Below are positions 55,779 to 63,858 of a stretch of DNA of 64,000 nucleotides, in pieces (the first letter of the stretch is position 1; the number at the start of each line of letters is the position of its first letter). The notes beneath the pieces are model-generated. The model was not told the DNA's origin. It saw only the letters and a program-made list of their open reading frames with translations, and made no database searches. Origin of the DNA: FEN-680 sp036845225 (GTDB taxonomy: Bacteria; Actinomycetota; Geothermincolia; Fen-727; Anoxymicrobiaceae). The stretch is from NCBI GenBank assembly GCA_036845225.1, contig DAIUEJ010000007.1, forward strand, positions 1-64,000, written 5' to 3'. The translations under genes and the position numbers were made by a program.

Positions 55779-58286
55779 CTAATGGAAGGCGCCGTCGCCG
55801 ACCTTGCCCGTGAATATCGGCTCGTAGAAGAGCTTCCGCGCCTCCGGGTAATTGTCGAAGCTCATCTTGATCTGCTCGTTCAGGCGCATACCATGCTGGC
55901 GGTAGACCAGCCACGGTGGAAGGCCGTCCCTCAGTGCGACCGCCTTGATAAGGAGCTGGCCGAGGGTGAGCGTAACGTCGCCACCCAGCACCCTCTTGAA
56001 GCCGGCCTCTTCCTCGTAGGCGTCCCACGCGCTCTCGGAGTAATCAGGGAGGATGCCCTTTCGCCTGGCCTCCTCGATGTCCATCGCCATCATCATCCGC
56101 TCGATCTCGAACACGTTGCCGATGGTGCCTATGGGCTTGCCGATGAGTCCGAGCTTCTCCACCACGTTCGCGACTATGCCGATGCCCTCCTCCGGGCCGA
56201 CCAGGCGCGTCTCGTTCTCACCACGCGATAGGCCGCCCGGGATCGGGGAGATTATCTCGATGCCGTTCGAGAGCCTCATCGCCGACGTCAATCCATACTT
56301 GCCCGCGCCCAGCGTCGAGGGGTAGGCGAGGATCGAGTCTATCTTCACGTCGGGGCCTATACCGGCCGTGATCGACGCCCCGGTGCGCCAGTCCTCGGCG
56401 CCCTTCTGCATGTAGTAGTAGAGGCCCGCCCTGTTCGCGAGGAACACGCCGCCCAGCTTGGCGAGCACGACCCTCCCCTTCGGCTGGTACGATGCCGCCA
56501 GCGTCGCGGTTACCTCGAGCGGGTCGGGGACCGTGTCCGGCTGGGTCGAGCGGTGCGAGATGACCGTGTTCTTTCCGGCGCTGTGGAAGATTTCCATGTA
56601 CATCCACGCCTGCGAGAAGCTGCCCACCTGGTTCAGTTTCACGAGCCCGGCATTGCACACGCCTTCCTTGAGAGCGTCGTACGCTATCGAGGGGTTTGTC
56701 ACGATCACGTCATCGCCGATGATCAGCATGCGGTCTCCGAGGCGCTCGGTGAGCTTCTGCCAGAACTGCCACTGGGTGCGTGGCGCCGCGAACGGGTCCT
56801 CGAAGACGAGCTGGTGCCCCCACTTGTAGAACAGGTCCACGTACCTGTCCACGAGCTCGTCGCCGCTCATCTTCTGGCCCTGCCAGGTGTAAAGGTGCGC
56901 GTCCGAGTCGAACATGTCGTCCGAGTCAGCCGCGTTGTCGATGCCCAGGAACATGTTGTCGCCGTAGTTGTAGCCCTCGTCGACGCCTGCCTTGGCGGCG
57001 GCCTCCATGAGGAGCGCGATTGCCGCTTCATCGCCGCCACCGTAGCCGTTGAAGGAGCAGCCGCCCTCGTTCTCGCGGCCCCCGCCGGAGACGCCCTCTC
57101 GCGTGAGGATCTCCGCGGCCACCTGGGTCTGCAGCTTGGGAAGGACCTTGAGAGTGCCGAAGAAGCCGCGGTCCGCGACCGGCACGTCCTCGCCCGTCTT
57201 CGGGAAGAGGACGATCCACTTCTCCTGTGCGACCAGGTCGGGGCTCGTGTTCCCCTTGTTGCCTTCGGCGTCGATGTACTCGGTGTGCTTGCCGCCCTGG
57301 ATCGCGTTGTGAGCGCCCTCGGGAAGATAGACCGCCATGTCCTTGTACCTGGGGTCGTCGCCGCCGTACACCGCGAAGTTACGGACCTCGCCGACCAGCC
57401 TTTCGTAGTTGGACTTCGCCCTCTTGCCGATCTCGTCCCGGCCGGCATCGACCGGCATGGTCCCTGCCGCGGCCTGCGCGGCGAGCTTCGCCTCGATCTT
57501 CCTCTTCTCGCGATAGCGGTATAGCGCGTTGGCGTCCTGGTGCCGGCCAAGGTAAGCGATGACCCCAAGGGCCAAAATCTTCGGGGTCAGGTACGCCATG
57601 ACCTCCGGGGTGCTGTTGCGCCCCAGCCCGATCGAGATCCCGAACAGCGCGAGCCCCGCGATGCCGAAGATGTAAGCCATGTAGAGGTCGAAGCGCGGGC
57701 CGGCGGCAGACACGTTCAGGGCCGGTGTGCCGTTGAGCCGGAAGTTCAAGCCTTCCCTGATGGTGGTCGGGTATTTGCCGGTGGGCGCCACGAAGAACAT
57801 CTTGGCGAGTTCGACCCAGAAGCCGACGGTGCCCATCCTCAACTTGACAGTCCCGTCGGGCCGCTTCTCCACGAACTTCGCGCCGATGGTCTCCTGGACG
57901 GTCCGCTCCAGGTTGTAGGTCTTGGCGGCCTCCAGGGCGTGCATGCTCTGGTGCCCGCCGATCATGATGTAGGCAAACGCCGCGGCGATGAGGATGGAGG
58001 TGCCGAACTCGAGCGCGAACCCGCCGATCGAGCCGGATATCCTGCTCGCGAAGGTCGGGTAGAAGATGCCTACCAGGACCTGGACGTGCAGGGCGACGGC
58101 GAAGTATCCCCACTTGACAAACTCCGACGTGGACCACGAGCCGTAGAAGATGCCTTCGCGCCAACTCCTGGGTATGACGAAGGAGACCATCGAATCAAAG
58201 CGGGGGTTGCCGTTGGCGTACGAGCGCTCGACGCGGGTCCGCCCCCCCGACCCTTTGCTGGCCTTCGGCCTGTCGCTCTGTTTCAT
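55779..58286 (-). CDS. membrane-anchored enolase-family protein
   Basis: 835 residues. Residues 30-250 contain about four membrane helices (WGYFAVALHVQVLVGIFYPT, GTSILIAAAFAYIMIGG, YMAYIFGIAGLALFGISIGL). From about 320 the chain aligns with enolase: QGGKHT and DLVAQEKWIVLFP, NEGGCSFNGYGGGDEAAIAL (about 405), GIDNAADSD (about 446), FEDPFA (about 493), IIGDDVIVTN (about 522), KLNQVGSFSQAWMYMEIFHS (about 548) and SHRS (about 575). Metal ligands (D, E, D), the general-base Lys and the catalytic Glu are kept; the usual N-terminal capping domain is missing and an extension of about 230 residues follows. ATG 58286 after GGGGTGG. Substrate unknown. Confidence 0.8.
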   Translation of the reverse strand: MKQSDRPKASKGSGGRTRVERSYANGNPRFDSMVSFVIPRSWREGIFYGSWSTSEFVKWGYFAVALHVQVLVGIFYPTFASRISGSIGGFALEFGTSILIAAAFAYIMIGGHQSMHALEAAKTYNLERTVQETIGAKFVEKRPDGTVKLRMGTVGFWVELAKMFFVAPTGKYPTTIREGLNFRLNGTPALNVSAAGPRFDLYMAYIFGIAGLALFGISIGLGRNSTPEVMAYLTPKILALGVIAYLGRHQDANALYRYREKRKIEAKLAAQAAAGTMPVDAGRDEIGKRAKSNYERLVGEVRNFAVYGGDDPRYKDMAVYLPEGAHNAIQGGKHTEYIDAEGNKGNTSPDLVAQEKWIVLFPKTGEDVPVADRGFFGTLKVLPKLQTQVAAEILTREGVSGGGRENEGGCSFNGYGGGDEAAIALLMEAAAKAGVDEGYNYGDNMFLGIDNAADSDDMFDSDAHLYTWQGQKMSGDELVDRYVDLFYKWGHQLVFEDPFAAPRTQWQFWQKLTERLGDRMLIIGDDVIVTNPSIAYDALKEGVCNAGLVKLNQVGSFSQAWMYMEIFHSAGKNTVISHRSTQPDTVPDPLEVTATLAASYQPKGRVVLAKLGGVFLANRAGLYYYMQKGAEDWRTGASITAGIGPDVKIDSILAYPSTLGAGKYGLTSAMRLSNGIEIISPIPGGLSRGENETRLVGPEEGIGIVANVVEKLGLIGKPIGTIGNVFEIERMMMAMDIEEARRKGILPDYSESAWDAYEEEAGFKRVLGGDVTLTLGQLLIKAVALRDGLPPWLVYRQHGMRLNEQIKMSFDNYPEARKLFYEPIFTGKVGDGAFH

Positions 58287-58355
58287 CTGGCGATCCACCC
58301 CTTCTGCCTCATTTGCGCCGCCGCTTAAAAGGATAATAAATCATTCTGCCGGACA

Positions 58356-59201
58356 TTATTCAACCTGAAGGCGCCCGCCCGCGCGCGTGGAAGCCTGCTT
58401 CAACGCGGTCGCCTTGAAGAACGTGTAGCAGAATGTGCCGTCAGGCTCGCTCGTCCGGTAGAGGTCGCGTATCCCCATGTCGAATTCCTCCGCCGTGGTG
58501 AGCCCCAGCGCCAGCGCCCTCTCCCTGGCGCCCTGCACCATCGCGGTGAAAGTGTTCCTGGTGAACCCTTCTACCATGTCGAGCCTGCTGGAATCCGCGT
58601 AGACCATCCGCGGGCTCACGCGGACGTCCACGAGACCGGCCTCCGAGAGCAGCGGGTAAAGGCGCCTTCCGATCAGCGCGTCGCCGCCGCCCTCCGCCTG
58701 CGCGTAGATGAGGCATTTGATCGCGCGCCTCGCGTGCTCGCTGTCCGGGTGGAAGAAGCACGACCCGTGGTCGCCTTCTATGACGGTCATCGAGCCCCCC
58801 TCGCGCAGGACTTCCTTGAGGCACTCGAGAGCGGCCGGCGGGTCGGCGAGGTGCTCGAGCAGGAAACACACGAAGACGTGGTCGAAGCTCTCCTTCTCGA
58901 AGGGCAGGTCGAAGATGTCGGCCTGCCGGAACACCACGTTGTCCAGGCCTTCTTCATCCAGCAGGGCGCGCGCCTGGGCGATGGATTCCGCGGAGACGTC
59001 CACGGACATGACGCGCGCCGACGGGGAGTTCGCCGCGAGTAATACCGTCTGAGCGCCGACGCCGCAACCAGCCTCGAGCACGGTGCTGCCGGCTTCGTAA
59101 CGCGTGTCGTGGTGGAGGAGCTCGGCGAGGGTTCCGGCCTGATCCCCGAGGCGCTTTGCCTCGCGCTCGGTGTAGCCGTGCACGTATTCCTCGTCGCCCA
59201 T
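58356..59201 (-). CDS. SAM-dependent class I methyltransferase
   Basis: 281 residues. Motif I is VLEAGCGVGAQTVLLAANSP (residues about 41-60), motif II VMSVDVSAESIAQA, then VVFRQADIFDLPFEKESFDH and VFVCFLLEHLADPPAALECL. A C-terminal helical region (residues about 170-260) is larger than in minimal methyltransferases. It transfers methyl from SAM to an unknown acceptor. Its start overlaps the stop of the haloalkane dehalogenase gene by one base (TGATG), so they are expressed together. Confidence 0.88.
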   Translation of the reverse strand: MGDEEYVHGYTEREAKRLGDQAGTLAELLHHDTRYEAGSTVLEAGCGVGAQTVLLAANSPSARVMSVDVSAESIAQARALLDEEGLDNVVFRQADIFDLPFEKESFDHVFVCFLLEHLADPPAALECLKEVLREGGSMTVIEGDHGSCFFHPDSEHARRAIKCLIYAQAEGGGDALIGRRLYPLLSEAGLVDVRVSPRMVYADSSRLDMVEGFTRNTFTAMVQGARERALALGLTTAEEFDMGIRDLYRTSEPDGTFCYTFFKATALKQASTRAGGRLQVE

Positions 59202-60106
59202 CAGGCCCCCGAGATGAGATCGACGACGACCCGGGCGAGCTCTTCGCCGCGGTCCTCCTGGAGGAAATGACCTGCGCCCTCGATCGTTGTGTGGGGCTGG
59301 CCCTTGGCTCCGAGGATGAGCTTGTGAAAGACAGAGTCGCCGCCGCGCGTGATCGGGTCGCCGTCGCTGAACGCGGTGAGGAATGGCCTGTCAAAGCGCT
59401 GCAGCACCTCCCACGCCTGCCTGTTGGGCTCGGCAGAGGGGTCGTCGGGCGCAACCGGGACCAGAGACGGAAAGACGCGGGCGCCTTCCTTGAAGGAGTC
59501 GTCGGGGAACGGGGCGTCGTAGGCTGCGACCACCTCTTCGGGGAGTGCAGTCTTGCATCCGCCCTGGACGATCTGGCCGACGTTGAACTCGTCCGCGTTA
59601 AGCGAGAACTGCCTCCAGGCCAGGAACGCCTCGCCCATGGCACGGTCACCGGTGGGGAGGCCCGTGTTCGCCGCGACCACCCGCGAGAACCGCTCCGGGT
59701 TCGCCGCCACCAGCCGGAGGCCTATCAGGCCGCCCCAGTCCTGGCAGACGAGGTTGATGCCGGCGACGCCGACTTCGTCGAGGAATGACTGCATCCACGC
59801 AACGTGGCGCTCGTAGGTGTAGTCTCCCCGAGCGGCCGGCTTGTCGGAGCGGCCGAAGCCCACCAGGTCGGGCGCGACCGCGCGAAGGCCGGCGCCGACG
59901 ATGGGCGGTATCATCTTGCGGTAGAGGTACGACCAGGACGGCTCACCGTGCATCAGGAGGACCGGCTCGGCGTCCGGGCTGCCCTCGTCGATGTAATGGA
60001 TCCTCAGCCGCCCGCCTTCCGTGTCGGGGACTTCCAGGTAGTGAGGCGCGAACGGATAGCCGGGCAGGTCGGCAAAACGATCATCGGGCGTCCTCAGAGT
60101 TTTCAT
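59201..60106 (-). CDS. dhmA: haloalkane dehalogenase
   Basis: 301 residues, alpha/beta hydrolase fold. VLLMHGEPSWSYLYRKMIPP matches the oxyanion region of DhlA/DhmA-type enzymes, VCQDWGGLIGLRLVA carries the nucleophile Asp and halide-binding Trp, AFSDGDPITRGGD the acid Asp, and GAGHFLQED the catalytic His. Such enzymes hydrolyse carbon-halogen bonds to alcohols. Many close homologues have broad or unknown substrates. The start lacks a clear RBS. It is the first gene of a two-gene unit with a methyltransferase. Confidence 0.87.
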   Translation of the reverse strand: MKTLRTPDDRFADLPGYPFAPHYLEVPDTEGGRLRIHYIDEGSPDAEPVLLMHGEPSWSYLYRKMIPPIVGAGLRAVAPDLVGFGRSDKPAARGDYTYERHVAWMQSFLDEVGVAGINLVCQDWGGLIGLRLVAANPERFSRVVAANTGLPTGDRAMGEAFLAWRQFSLNADEFNVGQIVQGGCKTALPEEVVAAYDAPFPDDSFKEGARVFPSLVPVAPDDPSAEPNRQAWEVLQRFDRPFLTAFSDGDPITRGGDSVFHKLILGAKGQPHTTIEGAGHFLQEDRGEELARVVVDLISGA

Positions 60107-60191
60107 GGCATTATTGTTGGAGTAAGGGGCGCGAAAAGCAACCGCGTGCGGTCAGCGGCAACGTGGCACAAAGTGGAAAAGATAGTGGAAA

Positions 60192-61091
60192 ATGACTGAC
60201 GTAGTTCTGAAGAAGCTGGTACTCGTCCTGGTAGTCGTGGCTTTGCTCGTGGCGATCGGCTGTTCATCTTGCGGAAACAGTGCCCGTCCCACGACGAAGG
60301 CGAAGACAGGCACGCTGACCGTTCCGGGCAATGCGCCGGCCCCAACACCGGGGAACATCCCGGCGCACCTGAACGCCGACCAGCTCCAGAAGTTCGACCA
60401 TTCGAAGAACGACTTCACTTTTGCCATCTTCGGGGACAACCGCGGCTCCATGACGGTGTTCCCGGCGCTTATCAGCAAGGTCAACGCTGACGATGTGCTT
60501 TTCGGCTTCGACAACGGCGACCTGGTGGACAGCCCGACTGTCGCGAACTACAGGGTGTTCATGGACCAGTTCGACGCCGCGACAAAGCCGATGCTCACCT
60601 CGGCAGGCAACCACGACGACGGCTCGAGCGACCTGTACAGCTCGCTCTTCGGCGCCCCCTACTACGACTTCACCGTGGGCAACAGCCTCTTCATCGTCCT
60701 CGACGATTCGAACGAGAACAACATCGACCCCGCTCAGCTCGAGTGGCTCAAGGGGAAGCTCACCGCCGGGCAGACTTACAAGAACCGCATCGTCATCATG
60801 CACGTGCCGCTGTTCGACCCCCGTGTCGGCCCGCAGGGGGTGGGCCATTCGCTCGCGGACGTCCAGCACGCGAAGATGCTCAACGCCCTGTTCGACCAGT
60901 ACCACGTGACACTGCTGGTGACGTCCCACATCCACGGTTACTTCGAAGGGGTCTGGGGCGCCACTCCCTACGTAATCTCGGCGGGCGCGGGGGCGCCGCT
61001 GTACGGGACGGACCCGGCTCACTTCTTCTACCATTATGTGCGGGTGCACGTGTCCGACCAGGGCGTTACCCACGAGGTCGTGAAGATCTGA
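60192..61091 (+). CDS. calcineurin-like metallophosphoesterase lipoprotein
   Basis: 299 residues. The lipobox is in LLVAIGCSSC, so the protein is exported and anchored. The metal-binding motifs run FAIFGDNRG, FDNGDLVD, SAGNHDD, VIMHVPLFD and TSHIHGYFEG, the full five-motif set of calcineurin-like phosphoesterases with a dinuclear metal site. A disordered Thr/Pro/Gly linker follows the lipobox. It would hydrolyse phosphate mono- or diesters outside the cytoplasm; the substrate is unknown. The ATG is inside or beside a repeat-like stretch (AGTGGAAAATGACTGACGTA). Confidence 0.88.
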   Translation: MTDVVLKKLVLVLVVVALLVAIGCSSCGNSARPTTKAKTGTLTVPGNAPAPTPGNIPAHLNADQLQKFDHSKNDFTFAIFGDNRGSMTVFPALISKVNADDVLFGFDNGDLVDSPTVANYRVFMDQFDAATKPMLTSAGNHDDGSSDLYSSLFGAPYYDFTVGNSLFIVLDDSNENNIDPAQLEWLKGKLTAGQTYKNRIVIMHVPLFDPRVGPQGVGHSLADVQHAKMLNALFDQYHVTLLVTSHIHGYFEGVWGATPYVISAGAGAPLYGTDPAHFFYHYVRVHVSDQGVTHEVVKI

Positions 61092-61124
61092 CGACGCGAA
61101 CGCGCAAGGGGCCGCTATTGCGTC

Positions 61125-61165
61125 AAAAAGTGAAAGGAAAGTGCCTGGCACCGGTTTTACACTCA
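61125..61165. repeat. reverse copy of the repeat at 24484
   Basis: AAAAAGTGAAAGGAAAGTGC followed by CTGGCACCGGTTTTACACTC; it matches the element at 24484-24525 in opposite orientation with one mismatch. Confidence 0.8.
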
Positions 61166-61178
61166 GGGGTTTCTCAGG
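61162..61178 (+). promoter_or_regulatory. CTCAGG direct repeat, probable regulator site
   Basis: CTCAGG at 61162-61167 and 61173-61178 are exactly 11 bases apart start to start, the spacing expected for OmpR-family dimers. It lies about 90 bases before the response-regulator gene. The partner site is at 63002-63018. Confidence 0.5.
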
Positions 61179-61266
61179 TTTCAAAGGTAGAAATCATGTT
61201 GTAACAGTTTGTTCTGGATTAATGTCGTAACATGGCATCCGGTAGATGCCACGACCGGGATAACAG

Positions 61267-61947
61267 ATGAGGATTCTCATAATAGAAGACGATGCCAAGA
61301 TCGCCAGGGCGATCAAGAAAGGGCTCGAGCAGGAAGCCTACGCCGTGGACGTGGCCGGCGACTACGAGGGCGGGCTGGGCCTCGCGGTCACGCAGGAGTA
61401 CGACCTGCTGGTGCTCGACCGCATGCTCCCGGGTTTCGCGGAGGGCATGGACCTGTGCAAGGACGTGCGCAAGCGCGGCATGGACCTCCCGATCCTGATG
61501 CTGACCGCCAAGGACAAGATCTCCGACCGCGTGGAGGGCCTGAACGCCGGCGCCGACGATTACCTGGTGAAGCCTTTCGCGTTCGAGGAGCTGCTCGCGC
61601 GCGTGAGGGCGCTACTGCGCAGGCCCCAGAGCAGCCTGGGGGAGACGCTCGAGGTCGCCGACCTCACCCTCGATACCGTGAACTTCAACGCGAAGCGCGC
61701 GGGCAAGGCGATTATGCTCTCCAAGACCGAGTACGCCCTGCTCGAGTACCTGATGAGAAACGAGGGGATAGTCCTCTCCAGGGACAGCATAATCAGCCAC
61801 GTCTGGGACTACGACGCCGACGTGCTTCCTAATACGGTCGAGGTCTACATAGGTTACCTGCGCTCGAAGATCGACAAGCCGTTCAAGGGCCCGAAGCTGA
61901 TCCACACCGTGCGTGGCTTCGGTTACATGATCGGGGTGCGCGAGTGA
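61267..61947 (+). CDS. OmpR-family response regulator
   Basis: 226 residues. Receiver: ILIIEDDAKIARAIKKGLEQ, phospho-Asp in VLDRMLPGFAEG, Thr in LMLTAKDKI and Lys in DDYLVKPFAFEEL. The winged-helix output domain (about 130-225) has SKTEYALLEYLMRNEGIVLS, VEVYIGYLRSKIDKPF and HTVRGFGYMIGV. The gene overlaps the histidine kinase gene as GTGA. Operator-like CTCAGG repeats occur upstream of it and of the lipoprotein gene. Confidence 0.93.
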   Translation: MRILIIEDDAKIARAIKKGLEQEAYAVDVAGDYEGGLGLAVTQEYDLLVLDRMLPGFAEGMDLCKDVRKRGMDLPILMLTAKDKISDRVEGLNAGADDYLVKPFAFEELLARVRALLRRPQSSLGETLEVADLTLDTVNFNAKRAGKAIMLSKTEYALLEYLMRNEGIVLSRDSIISHVWDYDADVLPNTVEVYIGYLRSKIDKPFKGPKLIHTVRGFGYMIGVRE

Positions 61948-62975
61948 ACTTCCGCCGGTCCCTCATCAAGCTGACCCTGGGTTACATGCTCCTGATAATC
62001 GTCATCAGCGGTGTCTTGAGCTACGGGGTGTTCAGACTGGGAAGCATGCAGCTCGAGCGCAGGCTGGAGCTCCGGCAACAGGTGATGATGGACGATCCCC
62101 TGATGGTCGGCCCGGACCCGCACTTCCTCGACCCCCACGCGGTCCGCGAGGTCAAGCACCGCCTGGGCATGTCTCTCATCTACTTCAACTTCGGCGTGCT
62201 GTGCCTGGCCGGACTGATCAGCTACGGGCTCGCCAGGCGAGAGCTGAAGCCGATGGAGACCGCGCTCGACCTGCAGGGGCGGTTCACCTCCGATGCCGCC
62301 CACGAGCTGCGGACCCCGCTCACGGCCATGAAGACCGAGATAGAGGTGGCGCTTCGCGGCGGAGAGCTGGAGGCTTCAGAGGTGCGCGAGCTGCTCGAGA
62401 GCAACCTCGAGGAGATCGGGAAGCTCGAGTCGCTGTCCAGCAGCCTCCTGAAGCTCGCCCAGTACGAGGAGGGCGCCCAGAAGAAGAGTGCCCTCGGCGC
62501 GAACGACGTCGGCTCCGTCCTGAACGAGGCCCTTGAAAGGGTCAGCCGGACCGCCGAGGCGCGCGGCATCAAAGCCGAACTCGTCACCGAGGAGGTGACG
62601 GTCGCCGGGGACAGGGACAGCCTGGTGGAGCTCTTCGTCATCCTCCTCGACAACAGCCTCAAGTACAGCGACGATAACACCACGGTGACTCTCGCCGCCC
62701 ACGCGCAGAAGCGCCAGACCGTTATCGCGGTCAAGGACGAGGGCTACGGCATCAGCGAGGAAGACCTTGACCACGTGTTCGACCGCTTCTACCGCGGGAA
62801 GTTCCCGGCTGAGAAGAAGCGGGTGAGCGGGTACGGCCTGGGGCTGTCCATCGCCAGGAGGATCGCCGAGATCAACCACGGCACCATCGAGATACACAGC
62901 AAGCCCGGCCAGGGGACGACGGTCACCGTCAAGCTCCCCCTCGGCCGTCACACGGGCAGGGCGCCGGGGGCTTGA
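61944..62975 (+). CDS. membrane sensor histidine kinase
   Basis: 343 residues with two membrane helices (residues about 10-28 and 78-98) around a short extracytoplasmic loop (DDPLMVGPDPHFLDP), then HisKA with FTSDAAHELRTPLTAMKTEI (His about residue 120) and HATPase with LDNSLKYSDDN, VKDEGYGISEEDLDHVFDRF and GYGLGLSIARRI. The short sensor loop suggests detection of membrane or envelope state. GTG 61944 overlaps the regulator stop. Confidence 0.93.
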   Translation: MNFRRSLIKLTLGYMLLIIVISGVLSYGVFRLGSMQLERRLELRQQVMMDDPLMVGPDPHFLDPHAVREVKHRLGMSLIYFNFGVLCLAGLISYGLARRELKPMETALDLQGRFTSDAAHELRTPLTAMKTEIEVALRGGELEASEVRELLESNLEEIGKLESLSSSLLKLAQYEEGAQKKSALGANDVGSVLNEALERVSRTAEARGIKAELVTEEVTVAGDRDSLVELFVILLDNSLKYSDDNTTVTLAAHAQKRQTVIAVKDEGYGISEEDLDHVFDRFYRGKFPAEKKRVSGYGLGLSIARRIAEINHGTIEIHSKPGQGTTVTVKLPLGRHTGRAPGA

Positions 62976-63001
62976 AACAAGCTGACCGCCCTGAAGCATC
63001 T

Positions 63002-63018
63002 CTAAGCGTTTTCTCAGG
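63002..63018 (+). promoter_or_regulatory. second CTCAGG-type direct repeat
   Basis: CTAAGC (63002-63007) and CTCAGG (63013-63018) again 11 bases apart, in the 100-base gap between kinase and lipoprotein genes. The left half matches 4 of 6 bases; the right half and its following TTC agree with 61173. Confidence 0.4.
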
Positions 63019-63078
63019 ATTCGACTGTAAAAGTAGCAGGAAAGAACGGCGGCTGAGTTTTTCAAGAAAGGAACTGCC

Positions 63079-63837
63079 ATGAGAAAGGCCGGACGCAGGT
63101 GGGGCCGGGCAGGCCTCGTATTGTGCATCGTCGCGGCGCTGGCTCTGATGACGGTCTACCTGGCATCATGCGGCGGGACCTCGACCAAGAAACAGGCATC
63201 GAGCAGCAGCACCAAGCTGCCGCCCGGCGTCACCAGGTCTGAAACGACTCAGCCGTCAACGGTGCCCACCAGCACCCCGACGGGCACCGGCAACCAGGCC
63301 CAGAGCACAGCGCCCTCGACAACGCAGACAGCGGCGACGCCCTCGGCCAGTGCCGGGCTGGTCGGTGCCAAGTTCACGGTTGTCGCCGCGACGAGGCCGA
63401 ACACCAACCAGAGTGTCATCTCTTCCAGCGCGCGCGCGGTGCCGGGCGACTACCTGGAGGTCGAGTTCAGCATCTACAACGACGGGACCCAGGGCCTCGT
63501 CGACCTGTCCCAGTACTCCTTCCGCCTCCAGAGTACGGGCATCCAGGCCGACACCTACTCCGACTACTATGGGACTGTCGGGACGTATGGCGCCTACGTG
63601 GATACCAACGAGATCTCGGCCACCCTCATGGACTTTGGGAACCTCCAGCCCGTGGCATACAAGGTCAAGGTCGGCGAGACCGTCACGAAGGTGTTCTGTT
63701 TCTTCGACTTGAACCCCCTGACCGACGCTCCGAACACGGGCGTCACCAAAGACAATACACAAGTGATAATCCACAAGACGGGCGGCACGGACTCCGGCAC
63801 GCAGGTAGGCATACCTCTTGCCGGCTATCCGGATTGA
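63079..63837 (+). CDS. DUF4352-like lipoprotein
   Basis: 252 residues. A long signal peptide ends in the lipobox LASC, a Ser/Thr/Pro-rich linker (about 40-95) follows, then an immunoglobulin-like beta domain: SARAVPGDYLEVEFSIYNDG, VDLSQYSFRLQSTGIQ and AYKVKVGETVTKVFCFFDLN, as in DUF4352 (also called telomere-binding-factor 2-like) proteins. Such lipoproteins often precede ABC transporters. The next gene is an ABC-type permease. Expression is probably controlled by the adjacent two-component system. Confidence 0.75.
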   Translation: MRKAGRRWGRAGLVLCIVAALALMTVYLASCGGTSTKKQASSSSTKLPPGVTRSETTQPSTVPTSTPTGTGNQAQSTAPSTTQTAATPSASAGLVGAKFTVVAATRPNTNQSVISSSARAVPGDYLEVEFSIYNDGTQGLVDLSQYSFRLQSTGIQADTYSDYYGTVGTYGAYVDTNEISATLMDFGNLQPVAYKVKVGETVTKVFCFFDLNPLTDAPNTGVTKDNTQVIIHKTGGTDSGTQVGIPLAGYPD

Positions 63838-63858
63838 TTGAGAGGCAGGTCAGGCAAC

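Noticed and set aside
57565..57600. GACCCCAAGG...CTTCGGGGTC inverted repeat resembling the GGGGTC family
   Set aside because: It lies inside the enolase-like coding region, encodes normal membrane-helix residues and lacks the AAACTTT or GGCAC arms of the real elements.
61197..61232. TGTTGTAACA and TGTCGTAACA direct repeats before the response-regulator gene
   Set aside because: A 26-base spacing is not a typical operator pitch; without a second locus I cannot separate it from chance.
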